Positions 1-11,989 of a stretch of 64,000 bases of DNA are shown here, piece after piece. A program made the translations under genes and the position numbers. Source of the stretch: Rhizoclosmatium globosum (lineage: Eukaryota > Chytridiomycota > Chytridiomycetes > Chytridiales > Chytriomycetaceae); NCBI GenBank assembly GCA_002104985.1, contig MCGO01000210.1, positions 1 through 64,000 of the forward strand, in the 5' to 3' direction. The notes below the pieces were generated by a model. The model had not been told where the DNA came from, searched no databases, and saw only the letters and a list, made by a program, of their open reading frames with translations. How positions within the stretch are numbered: position 1 is the first letter of the stretch; each line of letters begins with the position of its first letter.

Positions 1-1002
1 AGGCTGTCTTGGTGTTTCCTTACTCGCTTTTTCCCAATCTTTGATGCTGCTATTCGTTGGACTTGGGCTTTTATGGAGTTGGAGAAGGATACTCTCATTT
101 TTGGTGTAAGTTTGCCCCCACGAGTAGTGAGACATTGCACTTGTTCAAAGAACGGGATCTATGTGTGAGATATGCTGAGAGAGGAACTGAAGGAATGTTG
201 CATGAGTGAAACGAATGAGATTGGAGTGTAGAATCGTATAGCGAGGTTTTGAGACGGAAACATCAAAGTCGAAAAGGCAATGTGACGACGTCGAAAAGGC
301 ATGTGATTGTAGTGAACGAAGAAATGATACTTGCGACTGGAACTATTGCCAACACAAGAAATGACTCATCCATCTGGGATAAAATAGGTTGTTCCAGTCC
401 GCCCAATCTACGTTCCCCTCGTCACAACCCTCATGGGCGGTGGCTCCTTCACATCCCTCCTGAAAGGATTCATTGTCTCCGCAACCGTGTCAACAGCCCT
501 CAAACTCCGCCGCGGAGGAGCAGACCTCGCCCGCCGTGACACAGACGACACCGACCTCGACCTCGACGACCCTCCCGAACTCGTATACGAATTCCTGCGT
601 GACTTTGGAATCGGGTGGTACAGATGGACGAAAGCCGTCATCAAGAAGCTCCTCAACATCCGGTCAGCTGCAGGAGGAGACGCGAAGGGAAAACAGTCGT
701 TGCGTCGACCACCAAGCTCAGAGGTGTTTAATGTGAATGACGCGGCAACGTTCTTTGATGTGACTGTTTTGCCTGCGATTGGGCCTTTTGTGGCGGAGGC
801 GAGAGACGCGCTTGTGAAGGTTGCGAATGAGATTGTTGTTGCTGGAGATGATGGGGCCGCTCCACAATCTTCACAACGTCGTCAGTATCAACAGCAGCAG
901 CAACAACAGCAACAACAACGAAGAAGAAGAGAGGATTTGGATATGGAGAATGTGGAAGGTGAAGAGTTTATGGGAAGTGGTTATTCTTTGAAGCCACGAT
1001 AA
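1..1002 (+). CDS. Membrane protein, possibly Derlin/rhomboid-like, C-terminal part
   Basis: This gene enters from the left edge, so its 5' part is missing. Exon 1-105 is open in frame 1 and ends at a GTAAGT donor. Exon 388-1002 follows an ATAG acceptor, and both junctions are phase 0. The joined sequence has aromatic hydrophobic stretches, then a segment with the pattern FG..(P)VRPIYVPLV...GG..LL.G, which resembles the last transmembrane part of Derlins (FG...+A.YLPW....GG...LLG). The tail is hydrophilic with an acidic run near 538-580, a poly-Gln/Arg tract (about 892-930) and no recognised domain. Derlins are pseudo-rhomboids of ER-associated degradation, but this match is weak and I assign it only as a possibility. 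The ATG at 433 is internal in this model; if the upstream exon is not used, it would start a 189-residue protein. Confidence 0.5.
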
Positions 1003-1204
1003 AGCTGTTGCGTGGGTTCTGAAGTCAGAATGTGTTTGTTGGGTGTATGTGAAATGTCTCTATCATTTGTTTCTTGCGTTATTTTCGCTTTTCTTGTCTC
1101 CAATCATTCCAAATAAATACAGTTAACAAAGAGCGCTAATGGAAGTACTAAGCGGGCCTTTGGTTGAGTAGAATTGCCACATCACAAAAACCTTCACCCC
1201 AAAA

Positions 1205-2078
1205 ATGAAGACCTTCTCAGCAGTTCTCCTCGCCTTCTTGGCCCTCCTTTCCCTTGTCGCTGCAGCCAAAGGCCCAGCCATCACCCACAAGGTCTACTTT
1301 GACATTGAGCAAGATGGAAAGGCTCTCGGAAGGTACATGCACCCTTTTGATTGAAATCCCTATCCCTAACTTAACCCAAAAACTAAACCTAATAAATACA
1401 GAATTGTCATGGGTCTCTACGGAAAGACTGTCCCAAAGACTGCCGAGGTGAATTCAACTTGCTCTGGGTTCTCCTTGCGCTTGCTTCTCACAATCATGTA
1501 AAAACTCCCAATAGAACTTCCGCGCTCTTGCCACTGGTGAAAAGGGGTTCGGATACAAGGGCTCCAAGTTCCACCGTGTCATTAAGCAGTTCATGATCCA
1601 GGTACTGGGTTTTTTGAATTTCTGCAATAACTGGAGAGAGTGGTTCCTAAAACAACCTTTCAATTAGGGAGGAGACTTCACCCGTGGAGACGGTACCGGA
1701 GGAAAGTCTATTTACGGTGACAAGTTTGCCGACGAGAACTTCAAGCTCCGTCACAGTACGTGTTGAACAAAAATGCACCCCCCTTCTCTTCCTCCCACCA
1801 AAGAACTCACGTTAACACTCCCCAAATCAGCCAAGGTCGGTTTGCTCTCCATGGCCAACGCCGGCAGAGACACCAACGGATCCCAGTTCTTCATCACCAC
1901 TGTCGTTACCTCCTGGTTGGACGGAAAGCACGTTGTCTTTGGAGAGGTTCTTGAGGGTTACGATATCGTCAAGGCGATTGAGAAGACTCCAACTAACCCT
2001 GGAGACAAGCCAAAGAAGGAGGTTATTATTGCTGATTCGGGAGAGATTAAGATTGAGGAGGCTGCTGCTGAGCTCTAA
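1205..2078 (+). CDS. Cyclophilin-type peptidyl-prolyl isomerase, secretory pathway
   Basis: Five exons (1205-1332, 1402-1447, 1515-1601, 1668-1755, 1831-2078) give 198 residues. The first ~20 residues are a clear signal peptide, so this is a cyclophilin B-type enzyme of the ER or secreted, catalysing cis-trans isomerisation at prolines during folding. The cyclophilin core is intact: [19 protein letters not shown] and SIYG, the SMANAG strand, SQFFITT, and [10 protein letters not shown] with the tryptophan that binds cyclosporin A. The C-terminus ends in an acidic/Ala run without an HDEL/KDEL retention signal, so secretion or another retention route is possible. Intron borders are canonical and phases agree throughout. 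Family assignment is very secure; the exact orthologue is not. Confidence 0.95.
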
Positions 2079-2176
2079 AAACAACACGCTTTGTTTGTGT
2101 TAAGTGAATCAACGTGTGTGTGAAATAAAGTGGGCTGTTTCGATAATGGTTTTTTTGTATCTCCCGGACGGGATCT

Positions 2177-3533
2177 TTATTCAACCTTCTTGTCTGTATC
2201 ATTTGGTGCTGCATAACTGTTCCCAATCATGAAAGGCTTAGTCTTATCCCCCCACAAGATATACCTCGCCATTCTCCCAATAGGATCCTCCACAGTCTTA
2301 ACGCTCTCAAAATTCAACCCATCCCGTCCCCCATAATGCCTAACAAACAAGTGACAAGCAATATTCTTACTCCAATCCCATCCACTCAACCCCGCCGCCG
2401 TATGAATCAAATGCCGCTCCAAAAAATTCGGATTCTGCATCGTCCCCAATTCAACATGAATCAACTCCTGCGACGGTCCACCCCCAGGCTTCGCAAGCGT
2501 CTTCCAAAGCATATGCGGCAACTCCACAGAATGCTCTCTCCACTCCCCGTCCCGAAACGTCACATAGAATTTATACCAATCAACCATGAACCGTGCACAC
2601 CGCTTGTTGATCAGGATCCCGTTCCCGGTTCCACCATACACGCCGTCACTGGGTTCCTCCGCGCCCATCACGGTCTCGTGCTTTTCGAGGAACGATTTCG
2701 TTGGGGGGTAGGGTTCAGGCGTCGTGATGGATTTATTGAATCGGCCAAGGTTGTGTAACGGTTTCAACCAGAACACGTCAAAGTCGGAATATATGCCTCC
2801 ATAGATAGTCGCGATTTCCATCCTCAGAACGTCGGACTGGTGTTCGGGGACGTTTACTGTGTGTTGGAACACCTGGTTCGCGTGGCGTGAGGGGACTAGT
2901 ATCAGGTTAAAGTCCTTGATGGCCTGGAAAGAATAACAAAAAAACCGTTTAAAATCATGAACAAAAAAAGTAATTATAAAGAGAAACGCTTACTTTTTGA
3001 AATAACTCACTCTCCAAGTCAAACTTGAATCCATGGATATACATGGCGAACGGCTGCATAATCTCATGCACGCTTTTCAAACTGACGTAGTGATGGAACT
3101 TGAATTTCATGCCGTCCCCGTACACGCCGTGATAAACGTTTGGGATTGGACATCGTGACAGGTCTTTTGGCGTTACGGCTGTGCAAGTTGAGTAGAGCCT
3201 GTTCCACGCGTCTGTGGCTGTGTCGTTGAGGGGTTCGTTGAAGGGGGTTTCGGGTTTGTATGTGAGTGGGTCAATAAAGCAGCCGGCGGCAATGAGAGCT
3301 TCTTTATCATTTGGATGGATTTGAGTTGGGATTTGGAGGTGGGAGGGCGGTGGTGGGAGGTATTTGTGATATGGGCTGTCATCAGATTTGAGTGGGTCTG
3401 GACATATTTGGCTGGGCAACCATGAACGATGTTTGCTTCCTTGGCTTCGGATAGTTATGAAAGAGAGTACGATTAAAGAGATTCCAAAGAACGCGATGAG
3501 TTGAAAATGCGCTTGAGGTTTTGGTGTAAACAT
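2177..3533 (-). CDS. Type II membrane glycosyltransferase (GT32/DXD family)
   Basis: Two exons on the minus strand (3533-2994 and 2923-2177, phase 0) give 428 residues. The start at 3533 is the first true ATG. It places a short cytoplasmic tail before a transmembrane anchor (about residues 10-28), typical of Golgi glycosyltransferases. The C-terminal half has the DXD sugar-transferase signature within YGGIYSDFDVFWLKPL, preceded by a hydrophobic strand and followed by GGTGNGILI, the pattern of the DXD/GT32 family (OCH1-, capsule- and initiation-type mannosyl or galactosyl transferases). The two Asp of DFD should bind the metal-nucleotide sugar. Several Asn-X-Ser/Thr sites are present. The donor sugar cannot be told from sequence alone. 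Confidence 0.85.
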
Positions 3534-3798
3534 CCTTGTCAAAATGACCTTGAAGTTCGTAAGGAGCGGAATGCATTGAATGAATTATTTCTCACCTAAA
3601 TTATATTGCTGGATTTGTTGTATCGAAAGGTCACGCAAGCTGATGATGTGTTTTTTGACAGGTTTCAAAGCGGGACGATTTCCTCAACGCTTTTCACTTC
3701 AAAACACAAGAAAACACATATGAGGAAAATAGTGGTTTATTGGGGTTTCAAGAGGTACACCAAATACATAACGACAACTGAAAAATAATTAATAGACT

Positions 3799-6700
3799 TT
3801 AGTCCTCCTGCTTAGCCAGGGATTGTGCTGCAACAAGCTCAGCAAACTGTCCATTCAATTTGAGCAACTCATCATAAGTTCCTTGTTCAGTCACTTGGCC
3901 AGCTTTGCAGACAACGATATGGTCGGCATTCTGGATCGTTGAAAGTCTGTGGGCAATGACAACAGTCGTCCTTCCTTCAGCGGCAACATCCAACGCTTGT
4001 TGAACAACTTTCTCAGACTCGGAATCCAAAGCAGATGTAGCTTCGTCCAACAACAATAACTTGGGGTTACGAATGAGAGCGCGCGCAATTGCAACACGCT
4101 GCTTTTGACCACCACTTAATTGGCCACCCTTAGATCCAACAAAAGTGTTATAACCTTCCGGCAAAGACACAATGAAATCGTGGATATTTGCTTTACGAGC
4201 TGCAGTCTCAATTTCCTCTTGAGAAGCAACACCGTTTGGAGCTCCATAAGCGATATTATCACGGACAGAGTAGTTGAACAAGACAGGTTCTTGTCCGACA
4301 AGAGCCATGTGAGAACGAAGATTTGAAAGGTTCCAGTCCTTGACTGAGCGTTCATCAAACTCTGCACGACCTTCGTGCAAATCATACCATCGCTCCATAA
4401 TTCCAATCATGGTAGACTTTCCACATCCTGATGGTCCAACGAGAGCAACGGTTTGTCCAGGAAGGGCTTTGATGGACATTCCTTGAAGAACTGGAACATC
4501 TGGTCTAGCAGGGTAGTTGAAGACACCATCCTTCACCTCGGCAATTCCCTTCACTTCAGATGGGTTAGCTGTGGCACCTTCCGTACTAGCAGGGTTGATA
4601 CGTGAAGTACGATCCAAAAGATCGAAAATGTTGAGAGCAGCAAGTTTAGCCTTGACGTAGTTTGGCGCAAGCGAAGATGCTTGACCCAAACTAATCGCAG
4701 TGAAAATGACGGCAAACATGACTTTTAAAACGTTTGGTGCCTCCATGACTCCATTAATGACAAACTTAGATCCAGCATAGAACGCAAGTGCATAGGTCAA
4801 GAAAATGACAGCTTGTCCGAATGAGAAACCAATAGCGGCAACAAGACCTCCCTTGATGGCGATACGATGTGGCTCACGAATGTTTTCCTTATACAAGTCC
4901 AAGAACATCTTTTCCTTGGTCAAGGTCATGACAGTTCTGATTTGATCGATGGCTTCGTTGGAAATGTTTGAGGCATCTTCATAGGCTTCCTTGGTTTTAG
5001 ACCCAAATCCAGTCATCATGCTCATTTGCAATTGTCCAGCGGCACCCATTAGTGGCATAGTTCCTAGGACAACCAGTGAAAGTTGCCATCCGTTGAAAAA
5101 GGCAATGACAAGACCAGCGACGATACCAGCTGCAAGCTGAACTAGAGTAGCCATTGATTGTCCAACAAGACCTTGGACTTGGAAAGCATCTTCAGACAGC
5201 TGTCCAGTAATGATCCCCGTCGAATGTTTTTCATCATCAAAGAAGGCAATTTCTAGAGTTCAATAGAGTTAGTTGGTTGATTTACGTATTAGTAACTGTT
5301 ACCTTGACGCAAGAGAGCCTCAAAGGTCTTCTCGCGCAACTTTCGTGTCAATCGTTCACCAGCAGTTCCGAAACAAGTAATAGAGACAACGTTGACAACA
5401 AAAGAGCCAAGAGAAATAGCTACAAACATGAGAGACCAGAAACGAAGACCGTTGTTACGTTCGTCATCATTTGGGTTACCAAACACGTTGATAATTTCAG
5501 AGAAAATCTATGACGAAAGTAACGTTAGTGTCACAAGCGTCACAAGTAAAATTAGATTTCAAAACTCACGATGGAGAACAGTGGGAAGACGATACCGTTT
5601 CCACCAGCCATGATAGACCCCAACAAAAGAATCCACCATTCACTGGCATTCATGGCATAGAGCCTGAACAACGGCAATCCACGCTTCAACTTTTGCTTCT
5701 CTTCCTTCTTCTTCTCCTCTTCCTCAGCCTTCTTTTTGTCGCGACGGGCTTGAGCAGCAGTCTGAAGCGCCAACTTTGCAGCTGAAGTGGTAGCTTCCAT
5801 CTTGAGAACAACAGCATCACCTTCCTTACGTACGGCATCAGCAACAATAAAACCGGATTCAGATGCTTTCTCTGATCCACTGGACACCGCTTCCTTCTTT
5901 GGCTTAGCTTCGACAGATTGTTCTTCAGCTTCACGAAGAGCTTGGGCGGCAACAAGTTTTGCATAGGCTCCATTCTCTTTGTCCAATAATTCGTTGTGCG
6001 TTCCCTGTTCAATGATTTCTCCAGATCCCATGACGACAATCAAATCAGCGTTTTTGATGGTACTCAAACGGTGAGCAACAACAATCGTAGTTCTGCCCTT
6101 TGATGCGACGTCAAGAGCTGCTTGAACGACACGTTCAGAAGTAGTATCAAGAGCGGATGTAGCTTCGTCCAACAAGAGAATCTTTGGATCTCTCATAACA
6201 GCTCTGGCAATGGCAATTCGCTGTTTTTGTCCACCAGACATCATTCCACCAGCCTCACCGACTGAAGTGTCAAGTCCATTTGGAAGCGACTGGATAAAGT
6301 CCCAAGCGTTTGCAATACGACAAGCTTGCTCGATCTTAGCATCCAACACTCCCTTGGAGTACACGCTTTCTGGGTGGTCCTCTTGCATTCCAATGAGCAG
6401 GTTTTCACGGACGGTACGGTCAAACAAGATGGGCTCTTGTGAAACAATACCGATTTGCTTACGAAGCCAACCAACATTCAGATCACGGACATTGATTCCA
6501 TCAACGGAGACGGTACCAGCAACAGGGTCATAGAAACGTTCCAAAAGCTTAACAATAGTAGACTTTCCAGATCCTGAAGCACCAACCAGCGCAACAGTCT
6601 TTCCAGCTTCAACTCGAAGGGAGAACTTTTTCAAGATGGGAACTTCAGCACGTTGTGGGTAGTGGAAGTCAACATTCTCAAAGACGACATGTCCGAGACA

Positions 6701-8029
6701 AGATTCAGGGCGAGCTCCTTCAGCAGAGAATGGGTTGATAGGAGAAACTCTGTCGATAGTTTCGAAAATCGTTCCAGCAACACCAGTGGCAGAAGAAATA
6801 GCCGCGAGAGATGGACCGAGCAATCCAAGAGAGAAAGCACCGATAATGATGGAGAAGAAGGTGGTAATAACCTGTCCAGAGTTCATGTACTCAGGAATGA
6901 GCTTTCCACCATACCAGAATCCAAGAGAATAAGTGGCAAAGATAATCATGAACGCGACTCCAACAGCAAGACCGTTAGCAACAGCACCTCTAATTCCCAT
7001 CCATTCAGCAACCTTAAGTTTCTCAGAGTATCGTTCAAGTTCCCGCTTCTGACCACCAAAAGCAGTAACAGTCCTCAACGACGACAAAACCTCCTGCGCA
7101 ATAGCACCAGCTTCCGCATACGCCGTAGCACCACCAGACTTTCGTGCAGCAAGAGACTTCCCCATCAAAGTCGCAGCCCCACCCAACAGTGGGAACGCAC
7201 AACAGAGAACCAAGGCAAGTCTCCAACCCTTCGAAAACGCAATAATAAAACCAGCAAGGAACGCAGCACTCGACTGGAACACGGTTGCAACCTTATCAGA
7301 AATACCATCTTGGATCACAACGATATCACCCGTCATACGAGTCGTGATTTCTCCCGTCTGCGTCCTATCAAAGAAAGACATATCTTGACGGAGAACAGCC
7401 TCCAAATACTCTTCCCTGATTCTCTATTTACGTAATTGTGGATGAGTAAGCCATCCACCCCAAAATAGCAAAAAAACCAACCTTCGCCTGTCGCTCTCCA
7501 GCCCAGATCCAAAGCGCCATCTGCGTCCAAGCCGCAATCCCAACAACAACACCAATAACCGTAAGATAGATCACACCTATTCAAAAAAAAGAGAAACAGA
7601 GATCAGATCTCCTTGTTTTCAAACGCTGAGGTTTCAAACCAACCTCGAATCACATCCCGATTCAACGCATCCGTATCCTTTGTGAACGGGTAACTAATGA
7701 GCGATTGCATAATGTCTCCAAAGACGCTTGGTGTTCCAAAAACAGATACAGATCAGATCACATACAAGCAAAAAGCAAAGCTGGTCCGTTACTTACGTCG
7801 ACATGACAGGTTGCGAGACTCCGTTCACACAGGCACATACGGCACCGGCAGCCATGAGTGCATAGTCGAATGAGGTTGCATAGCGGAACAGTGTTCTGAA
7901 GGGGACTTTGGGTACTTCAGGTTCCTTGGGTGTTGTAGCTGATGCATCGTCCGTTTCTGGAGAATCAGACTTCTTTTTCTTGAATAGATTCATTAGCTTG
8001 TTTGGGCCAGGCTTCTCTGAGGAAGTCAT
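3799..8029 (-). CDS. ABCB/MDR-type full ABC transporter
   Basis: Six exons (8029-7797, 7726-7644, 7576-7482, 7423-5570, 5507-5303, 5252-3799) sum to 3924 bp, 1307 residues. The layout is TMD-NBD-TMD-NBD, as in P-glycoprotein, Ste6 and other ABCB exporters. NBD1 has Walker A GASGSGKST (about residues 418-426), a signature MSGGQ and Walker B ILLLDEAT. NBD2 has GPSGCGKST (about 1096), LSGGQ and LLLLDEAT, so both ATP sites look competent. The linker (plus 5690-5930) is Lys/Glu-rich. The chosen start (MTSSEKPG) is the first ATG downstream of an in-frame GTG at 8092. Likely an ATP-driven exporter of hydrophobic compounds or a peptide at the plasma or an internal membrane. The substrate is unknown. 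Confidence 0.95.
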
Positions 8030-8269
8030 GACTAGCGTTCCTTTTTGTGTTCTTTTTTTGAGTGACGTTTTGGGAAGTGACACGTTGACCAAAAATCGAT
8101 TGGAGCGAATTCGTCATCAAATCAATTCATATCGTGGGAATCTGAAACATTGGATGAGTTGCTGAGACCAGTCTCAACCACCCCCAATTGTTGGATTGAA
8201 CTCCGACAAATTCATTGAATGACAAATTCATATTCATATTGTAATAAACCAAAAAACAAACTACGATAA

Positions 8270-10864
8270 TCATAAAGTAGGATATGCAACGTTTCTAGGA
8301 CTAGCAGCCGCATCACCGCTCGCTCCCCCTGTATTACCACCAGCCCCTTCCCTAACAACTCTCAAACTCTCCTCACTCTCAACCTTCACTTTCTGCTGTC
8401 CAACAACCTCTTCTTCCGCCTCCTTCACAACCCTCGCAACCCCCTTCCCATCCAAACTAATCCTCCCCGGCAACCCCCTTCCACTACCCCCACTCACACC
8501 ACCACCGGCCCCACTCCGAACAGGCACAATATTCCTCTTCTTTGGTGAAAGCGCAAAACTCCCAACCCAAACCCAAACAACATCCTCCTCCCCCCCAACA
8601 ACCATCCCCGTCTCCCTCACATTCGCGTTCCCCAAAACCCCCTTCCGAACCCGCGTCCAGACTTTGTCCCGCGTGTACACGTCGGAAACCGTCCACCGCG
8701 TGCGGTCCTGCGCGTCAAGCGTCGCAGCGTACCCGTATGCGTCGAGGACGGCGGCGGATTTCGCGGTTGAGATGGTGAGGAAGTGGTCGCGGACCATGGC
8801 GACGCTGAGGCCTGGGACTGGGTGTCGTTGTGGGTCGACGCGGTGGTTCTCGGATTCGGAGTAGAGGCATTCGAGGACGTCTTCGATGAGGGTGTTGACG
8901 ACTTGGGCGTCGCGGCGTTGGGATTTTGAGTGCAGGTGGTAAGCTGCTGTGGATGCTAGGAGGATTGCGAGAGTGAGGAGGGTGAGCCAGTGTTGTTGTG
9001 CTTGGTGACGGAGGGTGAGTCGGAGGTGGCAGGTGAAGGAGAGGATGGGTGGGGAGGAAGAGATGAGGAGTCTGTGGCGACCGGTTGCGTCTACCGTTGT
9101 TGAGACGAGGGGCTCAACGGTAGGAGATGATGGGTCTGGACCAGAAAAGATGCGGAAGTATACGAGACTCCAGTATTCCTCAAACTTTTCATCAGTCCAC
9201 TTTGAACCAATCAAAGCGCGAAGGTGGCGCTTTGCAACAGGCACAGGCATTCCAATCACAGTCTTTGTGGCCGGTGAGAGGGCAATCTTGAGTTCATCTT
9301 CCGTCATTTCTGGGTCCGCTCGTTTCGGTTGATTGCACTGCATATGGCCCATCCACTTTCGTACAATATCATTTCTAAATTATTTCAGCGATAAATACGA
9401 GAGTCAATATGAGCCAATAAAGTAAAAGCAGGGGAGCACTCACAAATAAGAAACTAGATTCTCAACTTGCACCATCTTCTTGACTTCCCCCTTCACCTTC
9501 TCCAAATCCTTGACGCATCCAACAATTTTGGCACCCCCAAGCACTTTGGGAACCACTAATTCCCATCCATCCACAAGCCACCCATTCAAGAACTTTCCAA
9601 TAAAACTATACTTTACAATATAATCATCCACCGAGCATCCTACAACTTTTTTTGAGTCACAAATAGCACCTTCAGGACATTCACGCGAGAGGGGAGCAAA
9701 ATGCGTAAACAAAAGAGAGTCAACGACAGGAGAAGGAAGGATGTTGAGGGTAGGAGCGGGAGTACCGTGGGGGCGGTAAGAAACAGATGACCAAAATGCA
9801 GTGTAGATAGACAAGTAGGAAATTAAGAGAAAGGACAGAGTGACTGACGCGATGGTTGTAGGAGGTATTTTGGAGAGAGAGAATGTAGAAGATGCAGATT
9901 TTGATTTGACAGGTGCAGGTGGACGAACGAATGGTTGTTGCTTCTTTGTTGCAGAAGGTAGAGGTGCAGGAGATGGATGGTACGTTGCTGGTTTCTGTTG
10001 CATGCCTTTGTTGAGAGCAGGTTCAAGTGTGTCCCATATAAGTTCTTCTTCCTCCTCTTCCTCTTCCTCCTCTTCCTCTTCCTCGTCATCATCATACTCT
10101 TCATCGTCTTCCTCATCGTTTTCTTCCTCTTCCTCTTCCTCGTCATCATCATACTCTTCATCATTTTCTTCATCGTCTTCTTCATAGTTTTCGTCTGCAT
10201 CGACATCAAACTGGTCGAGAATGTCAGTTGCAGAGGGAGAAGGGTGTTTCGCCTTTGTTGCAGAGGAGAAGGCCGACGAGGGGAACGATTCAAAGTCCTG
10301 AGGAAGGGCCTTTTGCGGAGTAGCGAGTGCGGCAAAGTCAATAAACTTTGCGGGCGTTGAAACCGTGTTTCGACGAGATGAATCATTTTGTTGTTGTTGA
10401 AGCGAAGCAGGTGCGGGAGAGGCAAAAGCGGAGGTAGTTGCACGACGCGGTGTTTGCGACAGAGTTTGTTGGTTTTGTTGTTGTTGTTGTTGTTCTTGTT
10501 GTTTGAATACGGGTGAATCAGGGACAACGACTGGTTTGGAGTGCTTTGACTTTGATGGTTTTGACTGTGGTTTTGCGAGGGGTTCTTCCTCGTCGTCGTC
10601 GTCGTGTTCTTGTTCTTGTTCTTGATCTCCAGGCAAAGCGGAAAGAAGAAGCGGGCGCACGTGGGTGTCAAACAGGTCGACGTAGAACTGTTTCCGTTCG
10701 CGCTTCATTGGCAGCGACACTCCCGCTTCACTCAACACGGACATCAGCGAATCAATCTTCTGCTCGCTCGCATTGTACTCGCGTGTTACTCCGCGGGGAA
10801 GAACTAGTTTGCGCCGGTTGAAGCTGTTGTTGCTGCTCATTGGTGACGATGTTGCGCTGAGCAT
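8270..10864 (-). CDS. SRC1: Src1/Heh/MAN1-family inner nuclear membrane protein
   Basis: Two exons (10864-9444, 9374-8270) join in frame to 841 residues. The N-terminal ~60 residues (KIDSLMSVLSEAGVSLP...) fit the helix-extension-helix (HeH/LEM-like) DNA-binding fold. A long disordered, Gln- and then Asp/Glu-rich region follows. Two transmembrane segments flank a lumenal part that starts with a CPEGAICD motif and a CSVDDY segment. The C-terminal part (KWTDEKFEEYW, VWTRVRKGVLGNANVRE) matches the Man1-Src1 C-terminal domain. The family anchors chromatin at the nuclear envelope and helps nuclear-pore quality control through ESCRT. Start is ambiguous: ATGs at 10891, 10864 and 10840 are all in frame upstream of the HeH domain. 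The upstream gene on the same strand ends at 10932, so the promoter is very short. Confidence 0.9.
10081..10194. repeat. Tandem ~57-bp duplication coding an acidic tract
   Basis: Two adjacent near-identical units start with CCTCGTCATCATCATACTC at 10081 and 10138. On the minus strand they encode a duplicated Glu/Asp block of the Src1-like protein, with one EYDDDEEEE motif per unit. The surrounding stretch (10040-10200) is almost pure TCC/TCT/TCA repeats, the usual substrate for replication slippage. Confidence 0.7.
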
Positions 10865-10931
10865 TGAATTCCACTGATGGTTTTTTATCACGTGGATAGA
10901 AACACGTCACATCACTTTATTCTTGCAGTAA

Positions 10932-11729
10932 TTACACACGCGGTGCAAAGGCTCCCTTAAATGTCCAGTAATACAACTCAGACTCGGGTGGCAGGTGCGA
11001 TCTTGCTCCATTCTCAACAAGAGTCCATCTACCTTCCTCGTTCTGCACGAGTTTGCAGTAAGTCGACACACCCGCCAACACATTCGCATGTGCATCACCC
11101 AATAATCCTCTAACCCCGCAAATAACACCAACAGCATGCGTGCAGATGACCAAGTCCCCTTCCAACTTCGCCAACAACTCCTTCACCACCTTCGAAAACC
11201 GTTCATGCACTTTGGCATCGCTTTCCCACAAGATCTTCTCACGCACCGGTTGATACGTTGGATCAATGCACCCTCCACCAGTGCCCAACTCTAAGAATAG
11301 TCCCTGTGCAAGCTCAGCCGGCCCACGCGGCACCCAATGCGGCTCCACTGTTAGATCCGTCCACACTCGCTCGACCGAATCGTCGTGCGCATTCGAAAGA
11401 AGAAAGCGCGGGTTCTCGGTCGTCGCTTCGAGCCACTCGCCCACGCCCGCCTCGGTCTTGATTGGAACTTTGAGTTGCTGTGAAAGAGGAAGAATCGTTT
11501 GGATGCACCGCGAAAGAGGCGACGACAGAATTGTGGCGGAGTCGTTGAGGATTGTGGCGAGGTGGGCTCCGAGCGACTGCGATTCGGCGATGCCTGATGA
11601 TGAGAGTGGTGAATCGAGAAGCGAGAACTTGGTTGGAAGTGGGGGTGCTTCTTGTGTGGGAAGAAAGTCTTGTCGCGTTCCGTGTCTGACAAGGATCACT
11701 GTGCGAGTGCGACCTTGTGTTGTCATCAT
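10932..11729 (-). CDS. Histidine phosphatase (phosphoglycerate mutase-like)
   Basis: A single-exon gene of 265 residues. The N-terminus has the catalytic RHG motif in VILVRHGTRQDF, then PLSSSGIAES and SPLSRCIQT with the conserved Arg, a glutamate region GVGEWLEA, and the second histidine in VICTHAVGVICG. This is the histidine phosphatase superfamily, closest in pattern to the fungal/TULA-type branch and not to glycolytic mutase. The substrate could be a phosphoprotein, phosphosugar or other phosphoester. ATG at 11729 is followed by a second ATG; either could be used. It is divergent from the NDUFAF3 gene, sharing ~260 bp. Confidence 0.88.
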   Translation of the reverse strand: MMTTQGRTRTVILVRHGTRQDFLPTQEAPPLPTKFSLLDSPLSSSGIAESQSLGAHLATILNDSATILSSPLSRCIQTILPLSQQLKVPIKTEAGVGEWLEATTENPRFLLSNAHDDSVERVWTDLTVEPHWVPRGPAELAQGLFLELGTGGGCIDPTYQPVREKILWESDAKVHERFSKVVKELLAKLEGDLVICTHAVGVICGVRGLLGDAHANVLAGVSTYCKLVQNEEGRWTLVENGARSHLPPESELYYWTFKGAFAPRV

Positions 11730-11989
11730 CTTTGTATTTTAATCAGTTTTAAATAGATCATTTCAAAGATTCTAATATTACCGTTATACAAACTGTTCTT
11801 TCTACTTGACTCCAAGGTTTACTCCAATTAAAAAGGGTAGAAGCGATGCTTGTAACTTTGACAAATAAATGAGCCACATTTATTTTCTCTATCTCTATTT
11901 TAATACAGCGATGGAGCTAATAAATATAAATAGAATTGTGAAATCAGACAAAGAGTTGATTTCAAACAAAGAGAAAGAACTCCAAAAAG

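Noticed and set aside
6653..7435. Open frame of 260 codons antisense to the ABC transporter
   Set aside because: The minus-strand exon here is a certain ABCB exon; the plus frame is compositionally random and crosses an intron border.
9840..10360. Poly-Ser and poly-Phe open frames on the plus strand
   Set aside because: They are only the complement of the acidic repeat of the Src1-like gene.
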